Of a DNA stretch of 64,000 nt, positions 48,326-59,900 are shown one piece after another. The stretch comes from Populus alba. Lineage: Eukaryota; Streptophyta; Magnoliopsida; Malpighiales; Salicaceae. Both the position numbers and the translations under genes were made by a program. Position 1 is the stretch's first letter; each line of letters starts with the position of its first letter. The stretch covers positions 5,118,985 through 5,182,984 of the forward strand of contig NC_133292.1 in assembly GCF_005239225.2 (NCBI RefSeq). Direction: 5' to 3'. The notes under the pieces were generated by a model. It was not told the origin of the DNA, searched no databases, and saw nothing but the letters and a program-made list of their open reading frames with translations.

Positions 48326-48635
48326 ATGATCTTGAGCTTTATCACCAAACTCATCACCAGGGGGTGGAGGAAGATGCTTAGTGCTTGCCCCTGGCTCTTG
48401 ATAATCATTGATTTCCACCTTTACTGCTAGCCTTCTAGCCACAGCCAACTTATTTTCATTTCCACCTGCAAAACCACATATCAATCTTAAGTATTCTCAT
48501 TGCATCTTCAATGATTCAAAGAGCAATTGTTTTTATTGAATTACCTGAGATCAGTCGAATGGTGTTTGCGGAAATGCTCATCATCATCATTAGGGCAAAG
48601 AACACGTAAGCGATGTGGCAAATTCCAAACCTCAT
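48320..48635 (-). CDS. PSY: PSY-type tyrosine-sulfated peptide hormone precursor
   Basis: Two exons, 48635-48545 and 48465-48320, joined across a 79-base GT-AG intron (phase 1), give 78 residues. Residues 1-24 or so form a signal peptide with a hydrophobic core (IAYVFFALMMMM). After a basic LAVARRLAVKVEIN segment the C-terminal region reads DYQEPGASTKHLPPPP, which aligns with the PSY family pattern DYxDPxANxxHxP: the sulfatable Asp-Tyr, the acidic-Pro, Ala, Lys-His and Pro positions all match. PSY peptides are secreted, sulfated by TPST and promote cell expansion or tune growth versus stress. The gene was found by reading splice sites, because both exons are too short to stand out as ORFs. 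A partial duplicate of intron and exon-2 start lies just downstream. Confidence 0.78.
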
Positions 48636-48839
48636 GATCCCTGCTTCTGTCTGAAAGCTGAAACTATTGTTGACGAGATCTGTCGAAGAGAAGAGAACAC
48701 TATTTGTAGGAAAATACTCGGTGCAAGAAGCCAAGAATCCCCTTCAACCCTACGTATTAATGGTATAGCAGAACAGAAACAGAAAGAAACGTTGAGATAT
48801 TGGTTGATTATGGAAACAAATCAACTGCAGCAACAAGGT

Positions 48840-49800
48840 TACGCTGGAGGATAAGAAAGAAACAGAAAAAAAACGTTGGCTGATTATGGAAGTAAAACAA
48901 AAAAGAAGACAGATAATTTAAAAAAAACACACACAAAAAAAAAGAATAATAATAATAATAAAAAAAAATCTTGCGAAAAAAAAATAAAAAACAAAAAAAC
49001 ATGTAAAACCCAAAAAAAAAAGAGAGAAAAAAGGAAAAAAATGTGGGGAAAGACAAAAAAAAAATGAAAAAAAAAAAAAAAACATAAAGGAAAAACTAAG
49101 TACTTTTTCCACGCGTTTTAGAATATTTGTTAATAGGATGTGCTTGTCTTTCACAACGTAAAATTCTCGTGTGGATAGTCTGCTTAGTCAAACTGGAGAG
49201 TAGAATTGCTTTCGGTGTTCGGAAGGAGGCCTCAAGAATGTCCCTGGCCTTGAGACCATTAAAAAAGAAAGAAAAATTACAAACATTAATTATTGAATTT
49301 GATGAAGCAATCAAGAGTTATTTTATTTTATTTTTATTGTCTATTAAATAATTTTTGGTAATCCAGCAAAAGCTCTGCTTCTCGAGGTTTTGACAGTGCA
49401 CAAATTGATGTATTCAGGGGCTCGAGAAGACATGAACGGCTGCCCTGAGCTTGTTGCATTGTGACTGAGATTGGTAATGCCTGTAACATTACATACCACC
49501 TGCACGGCCTCTCCGACAGCAACTAGTCACCTTCATGCTTCTTTTGAATTAGGTTCCAGCATGCTGCCGCATTTCCAGGGCAGAAGGAGCTGACATTACC
49601 CTGGAAAAATGACCTTTGATAGACAGTTGAACTAGAAGCAGAATAAGTTAATGCAAGTCATGAACACAATATCCATGTCTCTTGGAAAGAGCAGGACTGA
49701 TGACCAAAGACAACCGTAAAAATGAAGAACGAGGGAGCAATTCTCAGATAAATCAGAAAGTATACACTTTGATGGTAACTATCTTACAAGAAAATTGTGT
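48840..49800. other. intergenic between FIS1 and PSY genes
   Basis: About 48860-49085 is an A-rich low-complexity tract. A short duplication pairs AACGTTGAGATATTGGTTGA (about 48789) with AACGTTGGCTGATTATGGAA (about 48873). About 49100-49600 is less AT-rich with minus-strand ORFs of 62-72 codons that I do not recognise. The FIS1 3'UTR probably begins around 49800-49945. Confidence 0.45.
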
Positions 49801-49945
49801 TATAAAAAAGACAACCTCTTAAGTTCTTTCATGTAACGAAAGGAACAAGTAAGCATGTATTAAACCACAATTTAGTTTTGGTTTCTGCAACAAGTACGTC
49901 ATCAAGTGTATTCCTCGTGCATATCTGTGATCATCCAAGGTCGCA

Positions 49946-51730
49946 TCATTTCCTACGTGCAAATGCTGCAGCAATCCCACCAGCAACCAGTCCAACAGCA
50001 GTAGCAGCAATTCCTATGCCTATCACGCCATCTACAAACAAACCAAAAATAAAGGACAATAATTCAGAAGCTTCATCCATTCAGTTCACATGAATAATAC
50101 AAGCAGTATCACCAACATTAATTGTTACCTTTCTTGATCCGGTCTTCAATTGCTTTCTTGAGGGATTGTGCCTGTCTCCATTCGGGCTCAATCTATAAAA
50201 TGATCATGCCCTTGCGATTCAGTCACAAAGCATAAGAAACTAAGATATAATAGCATACAACATATGCCCTTAAATCACACATTTGGCTTCTCAATGACCA
50301 TGCAGCTTCAGGGCAGAACATCATTTTAGATGAACCATATCTACAAAATGCACTATGACAAGGCAATACATTCATAATACTGGAATGAGGTTATGAATTA
50401 TGAGGAAACAACATTACGTAGAAGGAAAAATCTTTCCACAATAATTCAAAAGAAACAAAGAATAAGAAATGTGGATACAAAACCTTCAAACAGTCTTCCA
50501 CCAGCTCCCTACTTCTTGAATAGTCACCACTTCTATAATAACCCACAGCTAGAAGATAAAGCTTCTCTCTCAGTTTCAAAGGGCTGGTAGTGCTGTCCAG
50601 TGAAGCTGCAAAAGTGAGTATTAGTAACAGAGGGAAAACCATGGATGTGTGCGTGTGTAGAGGGAGAAAGAGAGATGGTTTTGTATTTTTGCTTACACTC
50701 AAGCATAGCTATGCCTCTATGTACATCTTCTGTCTGTCTTGAGTGAACAAGAGCCCACGACAAACGCATGATGCATTCATTCTTAAACTCATCAGAAGGA
50801 CCTTTTTCAGCTTCATGAACCTCTTGCTCACATCCCTATGGATGCATCAGTGAAAAGAATAAGAAAAGAGAACAACAAACAATAATGAAATCAAGAATGC
50901 CATGTCATATGAATGTTACAAAAGTCTGGAGCAAAAAGAATACCATGCCCAAAGCCCTGATATATCATTAACTTTTGACACAAAAACTAAATAGCAGTTA
51001 CAAAACAATCGCCTACGGAATCCAAAGGTTAAAACCATGCAAGGAGTAGAAGCGGTTTCCATATATGACTGGCCATACATTGCTAGCAACACGCAGATGT
51101 TTGTGTTTGCAAATCTTTCTTATTTATCCCACATCAGTAGTTATCTTTTTTCCCTCCATTTTTCCTCATAAAGCCACGAAATGAAGAATGGATCAAGTTA
51201 AAACATTGAAAACTCCATGCATCTTTTAATCTTTTATAATTTTGAGATCATCTAGAAACTTGAGAGGTTGAAGGAAGAAAATCGACCTCGAAAAAAGGAA
51301 ACCCGAAACAGTCACAGATAAAGTGTAAATAAGAAGAGAATCATTACTAGGTTTAAATGATTCCTTTTCAAGACATTACAGTACTGCTACTTAATAAACC
51401 TCGATGGGTCAGCACTGGTAATAATCAACCAATCTATAGCTATTCTGCAACCATAGCTAAACTCTAATAAATCATGAAACTTAAAAATTCCCAAATCTAA
51501 GTAAGTAGATGCTAAAAAGTGTTATTTAAAAAATATATATGAATTGCTACCCAAAAGATAAAACCCAATATTGCAAAGATACTTATTGAGAGGAAAGGGA
51601 AAAAAAGAAAAAGAAAAAGAAAAGAGGAATGACATACAGCGACGATGTCGCGATCGCACCAGGGGATCTGGTCAGCGCCGGTGAAGAAGTTGGTGATGGA
51701 CTCGAACACCTTCCCTAACTTTGCTTCCAT
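49946..51730 (-). CDS. FIS1: mitochondrial fission 1 protein FIS1
   Basis: Five exons (51730-51638, 50835-50697, 50605-50484, 50192-50129, 50031-49946), all GT-AG and in frame, give 167 residues, the normal length for plant FIS1. Markers are PWCDRDIVA, MRLSWALVHSRQTEDVHRG and YLLAVGYYRSGDYSRSREL, which form the TPR-like helical bundle. The C-terminal tail is a membrane anchor (GVIGIGIAATAVGLVAGG, then ARRK), so the protein is a tail-anchored outer-membrane protein of mitochondria and peroxisomes. FIS1 helps recruit the dynamin-related division machinery (DRP3 in plants, with PMD/ELM1 factors). The exon-2/3 junction gives LESSLDST where Arabidopsis has an Ala, an ordinary difference. FIS1A versus FIS1B was not resolved. 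Confidence 0.96.
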
Positions 51731-53539
51731 TCTCTCTCTCTCTCGCTATTTTTGCTACGCTTCTCCTAACTATGATAACAAGTTATAATACGAAAGTGAA
51801 AAGAGGGATATGCATGCGTTTTAAAAATATTTTAAAAATAAATTTAATTTATTTATTAATTTAATTTAATTTAAATTATTTTTTTTAAAAAAAAATCATA
51901 AGCTTATGACATAAATTTTTTTAATATATTTTAAATAAAAATACTCTAAAAAAAACTATAATTATAATTTTATTTACAATATATAATATTAATTAAATAA
52001 AACAAATAAAGCGGCAAGTTATTTAATTTTTTACCACTTTAATGATTATGATTTTTTTGTAATCTATACAGAGAGAGATATTTAATTAGTTTAACTTTAC
52101 GTACTCTATATTATTAAGTTATAAATTAATATATTGTTTGTCGTGTAAACAAATATATTGATATATTAACTTATTAATTGTGAGGTTGATTTATTGATCA
52201 AGCAGGCCATCTGATGTTGATATGTTAATATGTTATCTTTCCATATTATAGACCACGGTGATAATTATTAAAGAAATTGAGTTTTTTTTAATTAAATAAT
52301 TATTAAATAAGAAATGATTATAATCTATTACTAAATATATCCCGTGTGAGATAAATAAAAAATAGTAAAATATGGAGTTGAGAAATAAATACTCATTTTT
52401 AGATTTAGATTTTTAATAAAATCCCAACTCAACTATTAAAGGTAGGTATTCGATTGTCGTCTTTTTTTTTTTTTTTAATTTATAGTTAACATATTAATAA
52501 TAGATTCCTGGATTACATAAGTAAATTAACTGTGATTTATTTCATAATTAATTTTACTTATCATTAAATTCAAAACCATTATAAATACAAAGTTGTATAT
52601 TTATATATTTTCTCACAACTTAATGAAATTTTTTTGGTTACATCATTTGGCATGTAATATATTCTATATTTTTATACATATTAAATTTTTAAAAATAATT
52701 TAAAATTGTATTACATGATTTCATCATTTTGTTAGTAAATGGTTTAATTAAAAAAAGAAGATGCAAACGACACATACTTCTACTATTATATTATTATAAT
52801 TTTTAATTGATAAGAATTGATTAAGCATGTATACGAATTCCTTGTCTTTTTTCTAGTTTTGCTTCTTAACAAAAATATTCAATATGCATTTTAAATCAGA
52901 GCTTATAATATGAATTCTTAGTTAATTTAAATAAAAAACAATAAAAAACAGATATATTATAGGAGATCTTGATCTAAAGTTTTTTTTCTTTTTTTGTCTC
53001 TCTCCAAAGCTTCTTTAAAGTTTTATTTTATATATATTAAAACATAGAATAAGAGGCTTATCTCACTTTATAATTTATATATGTCATAATATGATTAACA
53101 AATAATATATTCATTACACGTATCATCTGTCAACATATAAAATAAAATAAAATTTATAATTCTAAAGAATATAGCTCAATTAATCATGTTCTAAGTTTCT
53201 TCCCTAGAAATCACCAGTTAAGTCCCACAAATCTCGGGGTCACTGGAGATTTATATAGTTGTTAACTTTAGGATTTGTGGGATTAGTTGAGGTGCGCACA
53301 AGATAGCCGAATATCCACGTTAATTAAAAAAAATTACCATAATATTATATGTAGATATAGATTGTTTAATTTTTAGATTAATATGGCTATTATATGTAGA
53401 TATAGATTGTTTATTTAACACTATTAAGTTTTTTTTAATTAAACTAATGGTTAATTGCACACAAAAATGAAATCATTGGTTAGTGGAATAATTTTTCAGG
53501 GAATTAGCTCAACCTATCCCTACATTTTCAGCCAAGAGT
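51731..53539. other. intergenic, AT-rich, no gene
   Basis: The FIS1 5' leader (CT-rich) and promoter come first. A MITE-like copy lies at about 51810-51985. Beyond is AT-rich sequence without ORFs. A decayed SINE lies at 53169-53334, and a short repeat TATATGTAGATATAGATTGT occurs twice (about 53346 and 53393). Confidence 0.55.
53169..53334 (+). mobile_element. decayed tRNA-derived SINE copy
   Basis: The head ATAGCTCAATTAATCATG resembles a polymerase III A box and AGTTAAGTCCCACAAATC a B box. The 3' part GTGGGATTAGTTGAGGTGCG, then CACGTTAATTAAAAAAAA, is shared with the SINE at 13390-13588. No clear target duplication was found. Confidence 0.6.
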
Positions 53540-53739
53540 ATTCAAAGCAGTGTTTTAAAACCCGGACCGGCCCGGCGGGTCGACCCGGGCCTGGAACCGG
53601 TTCGAGTGGAGGCAAAAACCCGCTTGGGAATTGGCCCGGGAAAACCCGATCGACCCAGAAGGACCCGGGTGAGACCCGATCAATTTTTTTCTTGCCGCTA
53701 CCGCTGCCTCTTCTCTTCCTTCGACCTCCGCATCCCAGC

Positions 53740-54030
53740 CTATTGCACCTGCTGCCTAAGGAGCAAAACCCGAGTTGGAGGAGTTCCATTGAAATTCACA
53801 CTCTTCACCTTCTTCTCACTAGCATTCACTATAACTCCAGCTCTCCTATCAGTCTTCTTCGCCATCAATGGCGTCGTAATCCCTTGCTCCTGTTTCCCCA
53901 ATCCTTGCCCTTCCTTCCACCCCATCTTCGCCATCATCTTCTGAGCCGCAGTCATTTGTCCACTAGCACCAACTCCCAACCCTGATGTCCCAATACTTAA
54001 CCCATCCCCATTCCTGGGTGTCCCTATCAT
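53740..54030 (-). pseudogene. DRT111: captured fragment of DRT111/SFPS (SPF45-like) splicing factor, G-patch region
   Basis: An open frame of 96 codons reads GDGLSIGTSGLGVGASGQMT, then AAQKMMAKMGWKEGQGLGKQ, then EQGITTPLMAKKTDRRAGVI and ends near TPPTRVLLLR. This is the G-patch (about residues 27-70) and linker that precede the RRM in DRT111/SFPS, a nuclear splicing factor of the SPF45 type. The N-terminal part and the whole RRM are missing. The fragment lies inside the hAT element, on the strand opposite to the 46-codon ORF, and no intron is visible. It is a gene fragment; whether it is transcribed is unknown. Confidence 0.85.
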
Positions 54031-54072
54031 TCTCTCTTTCCTTTCTCAGCGGAGGATCGTACTGGTGAAAAC

Positions 54073-54213
54073 ATGAGTAGAATAGAAGGAATCGTTGAGG
54101 ACTTTAATCAAGAGACAGTGTTAGAGGGTTTAATGGCATTAAAGAGGAGTTTGGATGAGCAGAGAAGGCAAATAGCAAGCAAAATTGCTATGTTGCGGAG
54201 CCACCTCAACTAA
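54073..54213 (+). CDS. small ORF of unknown function inside the hAT element
   Basis: A 46-residue ORF begins MSRIEGIVEDFNQETVLEGL and ends QIASKIAMLRSHLN. It is mostly helical in character with leucine, isoleucine and valine at heptad-like spacing, suggesting a short coiled coil. I do not recognise the family. It could be the end of a host gene captured by the element, or chance. A TTTCTCAG acceptor-like sequence precedes it. Confidence 0.3.
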   Translation: MSRIEGIVEDFNQETVLEGLMALKRSLDEQRRQIASKIAMLRSHLN

Positions 54214-54460
54214 AGATTTGGAAGCAGAGATTTGGGGCTTAGGTTTGTTAGGGTTTTTAAAAATAGTTAGTGGTGATGTGAGCAAAAGAAATAAATGTGT
54301 TGATTTAATAAAAGTGTAAATGTGGTGTTAATTTTGTTGCATTGTAACCTTTTTTTTTTTTGGGTTGACCCGGGTTAACCCGGGTCAACCCATCCGACCC
54401 GTGACCCGATCACTTGACCGGGTCAATGACCGGGTCGGGTTTCAAAACTATGATTCAAAG

Positions 54461-56440
54461 TTCAATCTATTCCTATAAGTCTAGTTACTTTCAATATGTT
54501 CTTATTCTATCTTTTTAATAAATAATTTCATACAAACAGAAGAAAATACCCTCATTCAAGAAATTCAATCATCACCTAATTTATTAAAAATTAACCAATC
54601 TATCTTTTTAGTAGATAATTTCATGCAAACCGAAAACACCCTCATTTTAGAAATTCAAACACCACCTAATCTATTAAAAAAAAAAAATTTAAAAACATAC
54701 ATGAAATTCATTGTTTTCATTATAATATTTTAAAATAAATTATGTTAGATTTGAGTTTCTCACGTGATGGTATATATGATGGTATATATAGAGAATGACA
54801 TGATATTCAATTCCATATTTAATGACAAATTGAAAATAATTAAACTTCTAGGTTAATCTCATATCACAAAACGTTATTTATTTATTTATTTAACATTTAT
54901 TTTATTATTAATTGAGCTTCTTGATTTGTTATAATTTATTTTCTAAGTGGCTATCTTAATATCATGACTTTATATTGCAGGTTAACTTTATTGACTCGAG
55001 TTTTTTTTTTTAATTGGTTTTTTTTAAAAATATATATATATACTTCAATATTAAATTGATTAAGAATTAAACTTTATAATTTATTTTGTTTTATTTTTTA
55101 TTAGGTTATCTTGGTCTAATGATTCGGATCACGAGTTTTATGGGTTTGCCCAAGTTAACTTAAGTCGTTTTATTATGTTCTTTTGTTAGATTGATTTTTT
55201 TTTTCTAATTTCATTTTTGAATAATGAGTTGATTGAGAACTGTGCTTCATAATTTATTTTATATGAGATTATCTTAGTTTTATGACATGAGTTAAAAATT
55301 CTAACAAGATAACCACAGTTTATTTAAGTTGTTTTTTCAGTTTAATTTCTATGAGATTATTTCAGTCTCATGACTCGGATTATGAGGTTAACTTATATTG
55401 ACTCTGGTTATTTTTTTGTGTCTTTCTTTTTTATTTTATTTTCATACTTCAAATTGAATTGATTGATAATATAGTTTCATAACTTGTTTTGAATGACTTT
55501 TCAAAGAGTTATTATAGTTTTATGACTCGAGTTGTGGAATTGACAAGTTAACTCCGGTTAATTTTAAGTAGCTTTTTTTGTTATTTTTTAATTTATTTTT
55601 TAATTTTATCATTTAATATTGGGTTGATTGAAAATTGTGTTTCATAATTTATTTTAATTTGTTTTTTATGCAGTTAACATAGTGTTTTTTTCAGGTTATG
55701 AATTTGATAAGCTAATTCAATTTAATCCGAGTTAATCTAATATGTTACTATTTTAATATTAAAAAAAAAAATATCGCCTTAAATTTTTTTAAATCAAACT
55801 ATATTTTTACTGGTTGTCCAAGTTACATTTAAACTTGACAAATTAACAGGATGATGTTGATTCGGTCCCATTTGATTTAGTTTTTTTTATATTAAAAAAA
55901 AATTAATCACTCCCACAGCAGATCAAGTGTTAAACTAATTCCCTTAATCTTTGAAAACAATTTTTTTTCGCCTTACATGAACTTAATTTATTTATTTTCC
56001 TGACAATTTGATTCACTTAGTTCCAACAATTAAAAAGTATACGAAAGAAGAGAGGAAAGAAAAACTAGTTTCCTAATAATAATTAGTAAGGATCCATTAT
56101 CCAAAATGGAGCAAATTTTATCGATACAAGAATCAGATTAATTGATTATGTTTCCTTTTCTCTATGCGTGTCTGCATCAGCATACTGGAATTGAAGTTAA
56201 AAATAAAAAACACCGTGGGCAAATGGAATCACCTTCAACATTTCGTTTTCACAAATTCTTGTCTTGCTGAAATGTGAACTATACACATCTCACTCTTCGC
56301 TCAATTCTCTAAAAAAATCAATCAATCTACAAGCCTACAAGTAATTGATGAACAGATATTATACTACGAGAATTTATTATTCTGCGTGTTCTCAAAGAAT
56401 GAAACCTATGGGACAAGGTAAAATAACAAAAGGAACTACC
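54461..56440. other. intergenic; degenerate tandem repeat family, no gene
   Basis: A pair of imperfect repeats (ACCCTCATTCAAGAAATTCA at about 54548 and ACCCTCATTTTAGAAATTCA at about 54637) is followed by a MITE-like or AT-rich stretch and then the tandem family at 54960-55760. From about 56050 the composition becomes less AT-rich; this may include distal 3'UTR of the NIPA gene. No coding gene is seen. Confidence 0.5.
54960..55760. repeat. degenerate tandem repeat family, about five or six units
   Basis: Units of about 110-170 bases recur with phrases such as TTGATTGAGAACTGTGCTTC, TTGATTGAAAATTGTGTTTC, CATAATTTATTTT and (T)TATGACTCGAGTTGTGGA. The reverse-oriented equivalent is at 24440-24860 and a small piece at 1380-1760. 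It looks like the decayed remains of a repeat-rich LTR or satellite. Confidence 0.6.
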
Positions 56441-56999
56441 TCAGAGCTCAAGTTTCCAGTAAATCAATTGCAGGGCATGGACTCCATTTAAACCTTTCTT
56501 CACAGAAATAGGTTTCTGGGTCTTCTGATCACTCTCTTTGCACTGCCTTTGACAGCTAAAGAAGTTGAACGAGCCACCCTTTACACCAGCAATCTCAAAC
56601 ACGCTGTACAAGTATCAACAAATTATGCATCAACGACCATTCCATAACCCAACAAATGCATGTGTAGAACACTCCGATTCAGTGTTTCCTCATCTCACAT
56701 CCACTTGTAATTCACTTGTAGATCACACATGAGAATGAAGACGTACTACTCCAAGGCTATCGAATGATTTCTTCCGTAACTTTGCAGGAAAAAAAAATGA
56801 AAAAGATGAATTCTCAAGGATTTCTGAGGGCCACAAAACAACCTACTCAAAGTAAATTTGTTCGCTTTCTGTTTGGATGTAACCAGAAACTCCGCGGTAA
56901 CAAAACCATCTCACAGCAATGCTGCCAAAGAACTCGAGATATGGATCATGCATCATATGAAATAACACGAAGCATAAGAGATTTTTTCATGGAGCACAT

Positions 57000-59900
57000 C
57001 TAGTGCATTTCTTGTCTCTGTAAGCAAAGGGCTTCAGCAGGCAACTGGTTTTCCTCGTCATGCTTCATAAATTCTCCATTTCCACTGCAAAGTCGGGCAG
57101 ATAATGCAGGGGATAAAGATGCATAGCTGCCTGATTTATTTGAACATCCATAGCCACATGAAATTAGTAAAATATACTAAAGAATATTACTCATAATTCA
57201 AGATTGATTACACTGATTTAGTGGAAATCAAAGAGAAAGAGTCTGAACAAAGCACCTCTAAAGGATGAACTTCTTTCGAAGTCTTTGGTTGTGTGTAGTA
57301 GGATGGTCCCTGAGAGAACAACAATGAAGCCACATATTTCTGATATAATGTTTCCCACACTTTGGCCATCCCAATCCTGTTGTAATGTATTTTTACCAAT
57401 AGATAGTCAAATCAGGATCAGAAATGAAACACTTTACTGTTTGAAATAAGGGTCTGGAGGAGGAAAAAGGAATGGTTCTCAAACTAAGCCTAGTGACAGC
57501 ATCCTCATCCTGATGACTAGGCTTGCCATAGTGAGTGAGGCATAAAAAATCACATGTTAGAATGCAATCAAGACTTTTTGTTTATCCTATCTTGCATCTA
57601 CTTACAAATCCATGCCTCAACAGGCTGAAGCTACAGTATTGTTCTTCCAGTGAAATCCAATTAAAATGAAAAGAGCATCAAGCAAAAAATGCACAAAGTA
57701 ATGAAATACATGCAATTACACAATGTAAGCTTCTACAAAGTGAGTAGCAGTACCTTGAACATGATTACACTCGCAAGAATCGTAAGTGACGTGAACATGA
57801 CATAATAAATGGGGGATACAACTGCAGTATTGAATGTATCAAGCGCCTGAAACACCAAAGGTTGCAGTTTTTTAGCAAATAAGAATTATAGATACAAGAT
57901 ACATTTTAACCATCTTTAGGTTCTAAAGAACCAAAAAATATATGCAGCACAGATGAACGTAAAAATAAAAAGAAAAGTTGCAGTTTTGGGAAAAAAAAAC
58001 AATTTGATAGTTTCTTTTTCTGGCTTCAGTAGCATCATGCCTTCCCAACCACCATACCTCTGAAAGAACTATAAACAGAAGGTGCCTTAATAGCTATGGC
58101 CTAAGGCATTGTCTAGTACTTCACCTAAGCAGTGTTTTCTAGGTCAATGGGATGTTGATAGCGACACCCTCTTTGAGACAAAATTACTCAGTTTCCTGCA
58201 AAACACTGGATCAATTTCAGAACTTTTTTATAACTTGATTACTTATTGCATTTAATATCAGGTCACCAAACATCATACTAAATGCATGGTTCGGCTTGAC
58301 AACTCATTTTCTAGCAATCCTAAAACGCAAAATCTATTTTTGGAGTATGTGTCCCCCCCATCTCATTTCTGTTTGTGAAATGTTAGTGAAACTATGACTA
58401 CCAATCAGCTATATTTGACCTTATCATGTATCCTGGTTGAAAATAAAGGTAAAGGAGGTCGGATTAGCCCACAATCTTGTGCATTCCACTTGGAGATAAG
58501 GCTGAAATAGATTGGATTGGGATAACTTTGGAGAAAGACATAATAGAGTGAGAATCAGGAGAGAAAAAATGGAATGTAACAAATGGGCTTGTAGTTCGAT
58601 GGCACTCTCACAAGCAAGAGGAGTGAGATTCAGAGTTCAAGTCTCACCTTTGTCAATTCATCACCAATCACCAAAACAAGAGAAAATCATGATAGAGCAG
58701 TGAAAGAATAGAATTGGTAGCATTTTTATAATAGACAGTATAGGGATTTGCATAAATTTTAATGGACATGTTGATGGCAGCAATCTAAATTCCATTTTAA
58801 CTCTTTCAAAGGAAAAGGTGTAAAAATGAAACTGCACTTGTGACAGAGAACTTTTCTCTAATTCACTAAATTATACGTGTAGAATTGGAAGAATGCCAAA
58901 TATTCTAGACAGTAACTTGCTGCCACGTAAAATGAAGTCAAAATGTGCACTGGATCATGCCATATGTCCAACAGCAAGTTGAATTCATCGCACATGCCAG
59001 CTTAACCTTCTGGAGGGATTTAAGCACAATATCAGAAAAGCAAGCAATGCAGAACATGGAGAAAAGACACCAAAAAGTAAGCAATACAGAACATAGAAGA
59101 TCAAGGAGAAAAGGAGAACAGCGCAAGAAAGAGGGAACATGATTTATGCAGAAGCAAAATGTTGGAAATATAAGCACGATGAGCTTATTCGTATAAACAA
59201 AAAGCAATATTTCTACATTTCTAACCTTGTTTAGATAATTCATTTGCGTGATGACACATGTTGCCACAATAAACACAAAGAACCATGTCTCTGGGTAGAG
59301 CAATTGGTTGTTTCCTTCAAATGTTAATTTAAGTGCAGTTCCAAGGGCCTTAACACTCATCACCTGCCCATGATGAAGACAAAACATTTTATGAAAATAA
59401 AAAAATGACAAAAGGAAGTGGGGTTTACTCATTTCTTCCATCCCAGTAGAAGAGGAGAAATAGTAAAGCAATTGAATTGGCCCAAGCTCCATTACATAAA
59501 CATGCAACATCACCAAGGGAAATTCTTTCTACCTTATGTTGGCCAAGAAAAGCATAGATAACATTTTTATCGGTCACTTCTCTTGATAGATCTGGTTAAC
59601 AATTACCACAGGAAAGTTCACTGCACATAATTAAAATTTTAGTCATTGAAAAAGTGAATTTTCACAACCATTGAAGGATTGTAGAACTTTTTAACTTCAA
59701 AATGCATGAAACTTCATCCCCATCAATACAGAATGGTTTTTTATTAAGTTATTTTATCTTTTAAAACTGATTGAATGAAAAAAAAAATCATATCTACATT
59801 CATAACTTTGGTCTTACAATTAAAATTCAAAGTAACATCACTGGTTCAGATGATTTACCGAGAGTGAACCCATCAATGAACAGATGCCGGTGAACACTAA

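Larger units (their letters stand above)
53548..54452. mobile_element. non-autonomous hAT-type element carrying captured gene sequence
   Basis: A 905-bp element is flanked by the 8-bp direct repeat ATTCAAAG (53540-53547 and 54453-54460), the target-duplication length of the hAT superfamily. Its ends are CAGTGTTTTAAAACCCG and, inverted, CATAGTTTTGAAACCCG (14 of 17 bases agree). Subterminal regions are rich in CCCGGGT/GGGTCAACC words. No transposase is encoded. Between the ends are an antisense fragment of a DRT111/SFPS-like G-patch gene and a plus-strand 46-codon ORF, so the element seems to have picked up host sequence. Confidence 0.85.

Noticed and set aside
53455..53985. 176-codon plus-strand ORF
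   Set aside because: It crosses the hAT terminal repeat and is the reverse of the G-patch fragment; its Pro/Ser/Leu-rich content is a shadow.
58938..59516. 192-codon minus-strand ORF
   Set aside because: It reads through NIPA exon 6 and both flanking introns; only 59363-59226 is coding.
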